From: an uncultured bacterium
Lineage (GTDB): Bacteria; Actinomycetota; Coriobacteriia; Coriobacteriales; Atopobiaceae
Length of the DNA stretch: 8,933 nt
NCBI GenBank assembly: GCA_905215465.1
Contig: CAJMPT010000055.1
Span: 1 to 8,933 of the forward strand
Direction of reading: 5' to 3'
A program made the position numbers and the translations under genes. Below are positions 5,339 through 8,933 of this stretch, in pieces (position 1 is the stretch's first letter; each line of letters begins with the position of its first letter). Below the pieces are notes generated by a model. The model was not told where the DNA came from. It saw nothing but the letters and a program-made list of their open reading frames with translations, and did not search any database.

Positions 5339-6064
5339 TTGTCTGACTTCAAGTACAAGCGCGTGTTGCTCAAGCTCTCTGGCGAGGCCCTCATGGGGTC
5401 CCAGTCCTTTGGCATTGACCCCGCCGTGCCCCTGAGGCTCGCGGAGGAGATTCGTCCCGTCTACGAGGCCGGCGTCGAGGTGGCCATCGTGGTTGGCGGA
5501 GGCAACATCTACCGTGGCGTCCAGGGTGCTGCAAACGGCATGGACCGTGCGCAGGGCGACAACATGGGCATGCTTGCCACCGTCATCAACGCGCTCGCCC
5601 TTCAGGACACCTTCGAGAAGGCTGGCATGGACTGCCGCGTCATGAGCGCCATCGAGATGCGCCAGATCGCCGAGCCCTACATCCGCCGTCGTGCGATCAG
5701 GCACCTCGAGAAGGGTCGCATCACCATCTTTGCCGCCGGCACGGGCAATCCCTACTTCACCACCGACACCGGCGCCGCCCTGCGCGCGTGCGAGATCAAC
5801 GCGGAGATCCTGATGAAGGCCACCAATGTGGACGGCGTCTACGACTCGGACCCGCGCAAGAACCCGGACGCCAAGAGGTATGACACCATCACCTACAGCG
5901 ACGTCCTCAACCGCGACCTCAAGGTCATGGACGCAACCGCCACGGCCCTCTGCCGCGACAACAGGATGCCCATCATGGTCTTTGACATCAACGAGCCTGG
6001 CTGCTTCGAGCGCGCCGTCAGCGGCCAGAACGTCGGTACGACCGTCTTCGAGGAGGAGAACTAG
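5339..6064 (+). CDS. pyrH: Uridylate (UMP) kinase
   Basis: PyrH is the hexameric bacterial UMP kinase (amino-acid-kinase fold) that phosphorylates UMP to UDP with ATP, an essential step of pyrimidine nucleotide synthesis in the cytoplasm. From TTG 5339 the protein has 241 residues, the usual size. Visible blocks are KLSGEALMG (residues 12-20), VVGGGNIYRG (51-60), DNMGMLATVINALALQD (74-90), GTGNPYFTTDT (134-144) and VDGVYDSDPRKNP (164-176), covering the nucleotide and UMP sites. An ATG 72 bases upstream gives a longer frame but has no SD and lies before the predicted transcription start. The frr ATG follows two bases after the stop, and the pyrH 3' end carries the frr SD. First gene of the pyrH-frr-uppS-cdsA-dxr operon. 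Confidence 0.97.
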   Translation: MSDFKYKRVLLKLSGEALMGSQSFGIDPAVPLRLAEEIRPVYEAGVEVAIVVGGGNIYRGVQGAANGMDRAQGDNMGMLATVINALALQDTFEKAGMDCRVMSAIEMRQIAEPYIRRRAIRHLEKGRITIFAAGTGNPYFTTDTGAALRACEINAEILMKATNVDGVYDSDPRKNPDAKRYDTITYSDVLNRDLKVMDATATALCRDNRMPIMVFDINEPGCFERAVSGQNVGTTVFEEEN

Positions 6065-6066
6065 AC

Positions 6067-6612
6067 ATGAGCCAGCACACTGACTTCGCCAAGTCCCACA
6101 TGGACAAGTGCATCGATGCCTTGAGGGCCAACTTCGCCCGCGTCCGCTCCGGCCGCGCCAACCCGCACATCCTGGACCCCATCAAGGTCGACTACTACGG
6201 CCAGCCCACGCCTATCACCCAGCTTGCGGGCGTGAAGGTCCCCGAGGCCTCCATGCTGGTGGTCGAGCCGTGGGACAAGAGTTCGCTCAAGGCCATCGAG
6301 AAGGCCATCGAGGCCTCTGACCTGGGCATCACCCCGTCCAACGACGGCGTGAGCATCCGTCTGCCGTTCCCACGCCCCACCGAGGAGCGCCGTCGCGAGC
6401 TGGCCAAGGAGTGCAGCAAGCTTGCTGAGGACGCCCGCGTGGCCATCCGCAATGTCCGTCGTGACGCCAACGGCAAGATCGAGCGCGACGAGGAGCTTCC
6501 CGAGGACGCCCAGACGCGCGAGAAGAAGGCCGTCCAGAAGCTGACCGACAGCTACGTTGCCCAGATTGAGGACCTTCTCAAGGCCAAGACCGCAGAGATC
6601 ATGGAGATCTAG
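6067..6612 (+). CDS. frr: Ribosome recycling factor
   Basis: RRF works with EF-G to split post-termination ribosomes. The 181-residue product is near the usual ~185. Domain I, the three-helix bundle, is formed by residues about 1-30 and 105-181. Domain II (about 31-104) contains VDYYGQPTPITQLA (41-54), LVVEPWD (64-70) and ITPSNDGVSIRLPFP (88-102). The hinge-region block NVRRDAN is at 129-135. ATG 6067 is preceded by AGGAGGAG (6051-6058) inside the end of pyrH, with the pyrH stop only two bases away, so translation is probably coupled. pyrH-frr adjacency is strongly conserved across bacteria. It abuts uppS with no intergenic base. Confidence 0.98.
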   Translation: MSQHTDFAKSHMDKCIDALRANFARVRSGRANPHILDPIKVDYYGQPTPITQLAGVKVPEASMLVVEPWDKSSLKAIEKAIEASDLGITPSNDGVSIRLPFPRPTEERRRELAKECSKLAEDARVAIRNVRRDANGKIERDEELPEDAQTREKKAVQKLTDSYVAQIEDLLKAKTAEIMEI

Positions 6613-7395
6613 GTGCACTACGACGAGGCTAAGCTTGCGGAGTACTTCTCCCAGGCACCCGAGGACGTCAGTCTTGCAGACATCGACATGGCCCGCATCC
6701 CGGGCCATGTCTCCATCATCATGGACGGAAACGGCCGCTGGGCGCAGGTTCGCGGTCTTGACCGCTCCCGTGGCCATGTTGCCGGCGTGGACTCCCTGCG
6801 CGAGGCCGTGACCACGAGCGTCCGCCTTGGCGTGGACGTGCTCTCCGTCTATGCGTTCTCCACGGAGAACTGGAAACGCCCGCAGGAGGAGGTCAACATG
6901 CTCATGCACCTCTTTGCCACCACGCTCCTGCACGAGCTGCCACTCTTCCACCAGGAGAACGTCCGCCTGCGTTTCTTCGGCGACCTCGACGCCCTTCCGG
7001 AGGAGACCCGCAAGGTCTTCCAGCAGGGCCTTGACGAGACCGTCCAGAACTCCGGCATGACCTTCGCCCTGGCGGTCAACTACGGCTCGCGTGCCGAGCT
7101 GGTCCGTGCGGCCCGCTCCCTCGCGCAGAGGTGCGCGGACGGCACCCTCGACCCCGCCTCCATCGACGAGAAGTCCCTTGCCTCCGAGCTCTACACCACG
7201 GGCCTTCCCGACCCGGACCTGCTCATCCGCACCTCGGGTGAGCTCAGGCTCTCCAACTATCTGCTCTGGCAGCTCGCCTACACCGAGTTCTACGTGACGC
7301 CCACGCTCTGGCCGGACTTCTCGCGCTGGGACTACCTGCGCGCCATCCAGTCCTTCCAGGGGCGCAAGCGACGCTTTGGGGGTGTCGCCAACTAG
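6613..7395 (+). CDS. uppS: Isoprenyl transferase (undecaprenyl diphosphate synthase)
   Basis: UppS condenses farnesyl diphosphate with isopentenyl diphosphate in cis to give the C55 carrier lipid for peptidoglycan and other wall polymers, acting at the membrane face. The 260-residue protein has the catalytic Asp38 in MDGNGRW (37-43), AFSTENW (81-87), FFGDLDALP (121-129), VNYGSR (155-160), the diphosphate-binding RTSGE (206-210) and RLSNYLLWQLAYTEFY (212-227). GTG 6613 follows the frr TAG directly, with GGAG (6603-6606) six bases upstream inside frr. The N-terminus is about 12 residues longer than in E. coli UppS, as is common in Gram-positives. Chain length (C55 versus shorter) cannot be read from sequence. 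Its stop shares one base with the cdsA GTG. Confidence 0.96.
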   Translation: MHYDEAKLAEYFSQAPEDVSLADIDMARIPGHVSIIMDGNGRWAQVRGLDRSRGHVAGVDSLREAVTTSVRLGVDVLSVYAFSTENWKRPQEEVNMLMHLFATTLLHELPLFHQENVRLRFFGDLDALPEETRKVFQQGLDETVQNSGMTFALAVNYGSRAELVRAARSLAQRCADGTLDPASIDEKSLASELYTTGLPDPDLLIRTSGELRLSNYLLWQLAYTEFYVTPTLWPDFSRWDYLRAIQSFQGRKRRFGGVAN

Positions 7396-8348
7396 TGAGC
7401 AGCCCCGAGCAGCGCGACGAGAGGGACAGGTCGCAGAGCATAGGCATTGACCGTCAGATAGACAAGCTCGAGAGCAGGCGCGCTTCCAAGGAGGACCGCC
7501 GGGCATCCGGCGACCTCACTGGCCAGAAGGCGCGCGGCGTCACCGAGAAGGTTCTCACCAGGACCACCTCGGGCGCCATCTACGCCCTGGTCACGCTCGT
7601 GTGCCTCTTCATCGGCCCCATCACCACCACGCTGCTAGTGGCGGGCATGGCGTGGCTGTGCTGCTCCGAGTTCTTCCGCATCTGCCGCATGGGCGGGCGC
7701 ATGCCCAACGAGTCCATCGGTCTCGCGGCGGCCCTTCTCTACCCGCTGGCAGCCTACGCAAAGGGCCAGGCGGCCCTTGTCATCGTGACGTTCCTGCTGC
7801 TCATCACCTGTGCGTGCTGGTACGTCTTCACACCGCGCGCCAACATCGCCGACGTGGCCGTGACGGCCTTTGGCCCGCTCTACACCTCGCTTGCCTTCTC
7901 TACCATCGTACTCATCAGGAAGTTCGACCCGGGCGTCACGGGCGCGCTCTTCACGCTCGGCGTCATGCTCTCCATCTGGGCTAACGATGCGCTGGCGTAC
8001 TTCGTGGGGTCCAAGATCGGTGCCCACAAGCTCGCGCCGCGCATTTCTCCCCACAAGAGCTGGGAGGGATTCTACGGCGGCTTGCTGGCCTCCGTCATCG
8101 TCTGGCTCGTCATGGGTGCCTTCGGCATTGAGGGGTTGACGCCTCTGCCGTGCGTGCTCATTGGCCTCGTCGTAGGCATGGCCGGCGTCATCGGCGACCT
8201 CTTTGAGTCACGCATCAAGAGGGGAGTGGGCGTCAAGGACTCGGGCAACCTCATGCCCGGGCACGGTGGCCTTCTCGACAGGTCCGACTCGCTGCTCTTT
8301 GGCTGCGTGGCAGCCTACTTCCTGCTTCTTGTTGGAGGAATTCTTTGA
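7395..8348 (+). CDS. cdsA: Phosphatidate cytidylyltransferase (CDP-diacylglycerol synthase)
   Basis: CdsA is an integral membrane enzyme converting phosphatidic acid and CTP to CDP-diacylglycerol, the precursor of all major phospholipids. The 317-residue protein has a charged, soluble N-terminal extension (about residues 1-55, rich in Arg, Lys, Glu, Asp and Ser) and then roughly eight hydrophobic segments between residue 58 and the C-terminus. The family signature spans residues 272-298: SRIKR, KDSGNLMPGHGG and DRSD, including the metal and substrate residues Lys281, Asp282, His290 and Asp295. Ser297 stands where a hydrophobic residue is usual (DR[LIVMFT]D). GTG 7395 overlaps the uppS stop by one base; its SD is weak (GGGGGTG about ten bases upstream), suggesting reliance on coupling. 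The stop overlaps the dxr TTG by three bases. Confidence 0.95.
   Translation: MSSPEQRDERDRSQSIGIDRQIDKLESRRASKEDRRASGDLTGQKARGVTEKVLTRTTSGAIYALVTLVCLFIGPITTTLLVAGMAWLCCSEFFRICRMGGRMPNESIGLAAALLYPLAAYAKGQAALVIVTFLLLITCACWYVFTPRANIADVAVTAFGPLYTSLAFSTIVLIRKFDPGVTGALFTLGVMLSIWANDALAYFVGSKIGAHKLAPRISPHKSWEGFYGGLLASVIVWLVMGAFGIEGLTPLPCVLIGLVVGMAGVIGDLFESRIKRGVGVKDSGNLMPGHGGLLDRSDSLLFGCVAAYFLLLVGGIL
8334..8338 (+). promoter_or_regulatory. Ribosome binding site that fixes the TTG start of dxr
   Basis: GGAGG lies within the last codons of cdsA, 6 bases before TTG 8345. The next in-frame start, GTG 8399, has only a weak AGGG-type upstream match and would begin just four codons before the NADPH-binding GCTGSIG motif. 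Confidence 0.8.
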
Positions 8349-8933
8349 CGATCTTCGAAGACATCGCACCGCGCATCGAACGGCCACATGTTCTCAGGGT
8401 GGCCGTTCTTGGTTGCACGGGGTCCATCGGCTCCCAGACCCTCGACGTATGCCGCAGGCACGCCGACCGCGTGAGGGTCGTTGCGCTCTCTGCCAACACG
8501 TCCACCGCGGCCTTGGTCAAGGCCGCTCGTGAGTTTGGTGCCCGTCACGTGGCCCTTGCCGACGCGTCGCGCGCCACCGACCCCGTCATGAGCGAGCTCC
8601 CACCCACCTGCGAGGTCGGTCTTGGCGAGCAGTCCGTGACCAGCCTTGCCGAGCTGCCCGACGTAGACCTCGTGGTCAACGCGCTGGTGGGCTTCGTTGG
8701 CATCCATGCCGGATACGCCGCGCTCAAGGCCGGCAAGTCCCTGGCCTACGCCAACAAGGAGTCCGTCGTCTGCGGCGGAGACCTCCTCATGCCGCTTGCC
8801 CGTCCCGGTCAGCTCCTGCCCGTGGACTCCGAGCACAGCGCCATCTTCCAGTGCCTGGTGGGGGAGAGGAGCGAGGACGTTCGCCGTCTCTGGCTCACCT
8901 GCTCTGGCGGCCCCTTCTTCGGCCTCACGAGGG
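8345..8933 (+). CDS. dxr: 1-deoxy-D-xylulose 5-phosphate reductoisomerase, 3' end cut by the window
   Basis: Dxr (IspC) rearranges and reduces DXP to 2-C-methyl-D-erythritol 4-phosphate with NADPH, the first committed step of the MEP isoprenoid pathway. It works in the cytoplasm and supplies the IPP that UppS uses. The frame runs open to the window edge, giving the first 196 residues of a protein normally near 390. The NADPH-binding motif GCTGSIGSQTLDV is at residues 23-35. The blocks VVNALVGFVG and LAYANKESVVCGG follow. The metal-binding site is VDSEHSAIFQ, with Asp161 and Glu163 as ligands. TTG 8345 overlaps the cdsA stop (TTGA) and has GGAGG six bases upstream. The N-terminus is about 15 residues longer than usual before the nucleotide fold. 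It is the last gene seen of the operon; more may follow outside. Confidence 0.96.
   Translation, partial: MTIFEDIAPRIERPHVLRVAVLGCTGSIGSQTLDVCRRHADRVRVVALSANTSTAALVKAAREFGARHVALADASRATDPVMSELPPTCEVGLGEQSVTSLAELPDVDLVVNALVGFVGIHAGYAALKAGKSLAYANKESVVCGGDLLMPLARPGQLLPVDSEHSAIFQCLVGERSEDVRRLWLTCSGGPFFGLTR

Overview
This window is a high-GC (roughly two-thirds G+C by eye), densely packed bacterial chromosome segment with every gene on the + strand. It holds DNA-processing and translation housekeeping genes in the order (partial ORF)-dprA-trmFO-xer recombinase-rpsB-tsf-pyrH-frr-uppS-cdsA-dxr. Base composition, the wording of the S2 and EF-Ts proteins, and a folate-dependent TrmFO together suggest an actinobacterium of the Coriobacteriia (Olsenella/Atopobium-like). 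That assignment is inference from recollection of these protein families, not a database result.

Layout: (1) Positions 1-3295: a short ORF tail, then dprA (ssDNA loading of RecA), trmFO (m5U54 in tRNA) and a XerC/XerD-type tyrosine recombinase, the last two overlapping by 4 bp. No terminator is visible after xer. (2) Positions 3296-3498: an intergenic region with a strong extended -10 promoter and a leader of about 150 nt with mutually exclusive hairpins and two Shine-Dalgarno (SD)-like sequences. (3) Positions 3499-5222: rpsB (ribosomal protein S2) and tsf (EF-Ts), closed by a clear intrinsic terminator. (4) Positions 5223-5338: a second promoter whose predicted transcript starts in a 16-bp near-perfect palindrome. 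(5) Positions 5339-8933: a tightly coupled operon of pyrH (UMP kinase), frr (ribosome recycling factor), uppS (undecaprenyl diphosphate synthase), cdsA (CDP-diacylglycerol synthase) and dxr (DXP reductoisomerase). The window edge cuts dxr.

The rpsB-tsf unit supplies translation machinery. The pyrH operon links nucleotide supply, ribosome recycling and envelope lipid synthesis: dxr feeds the MEP isoprenoid pathway, which supplies the precursors that UppS elongates, and cdsA makes the phospholipid precursor. Four of the five genes in that operon start with TTG or GTG, and most junctions are overlapping or abutting.

No gene-free stretch exceeds 300 bases. I found no mobile element, CRISPR array, tRNA or rRNA gene, and no undescribed multi-gene system. 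The best leads are regulatory: the rpsB leader and the palindrome at the pyrH transcription start.
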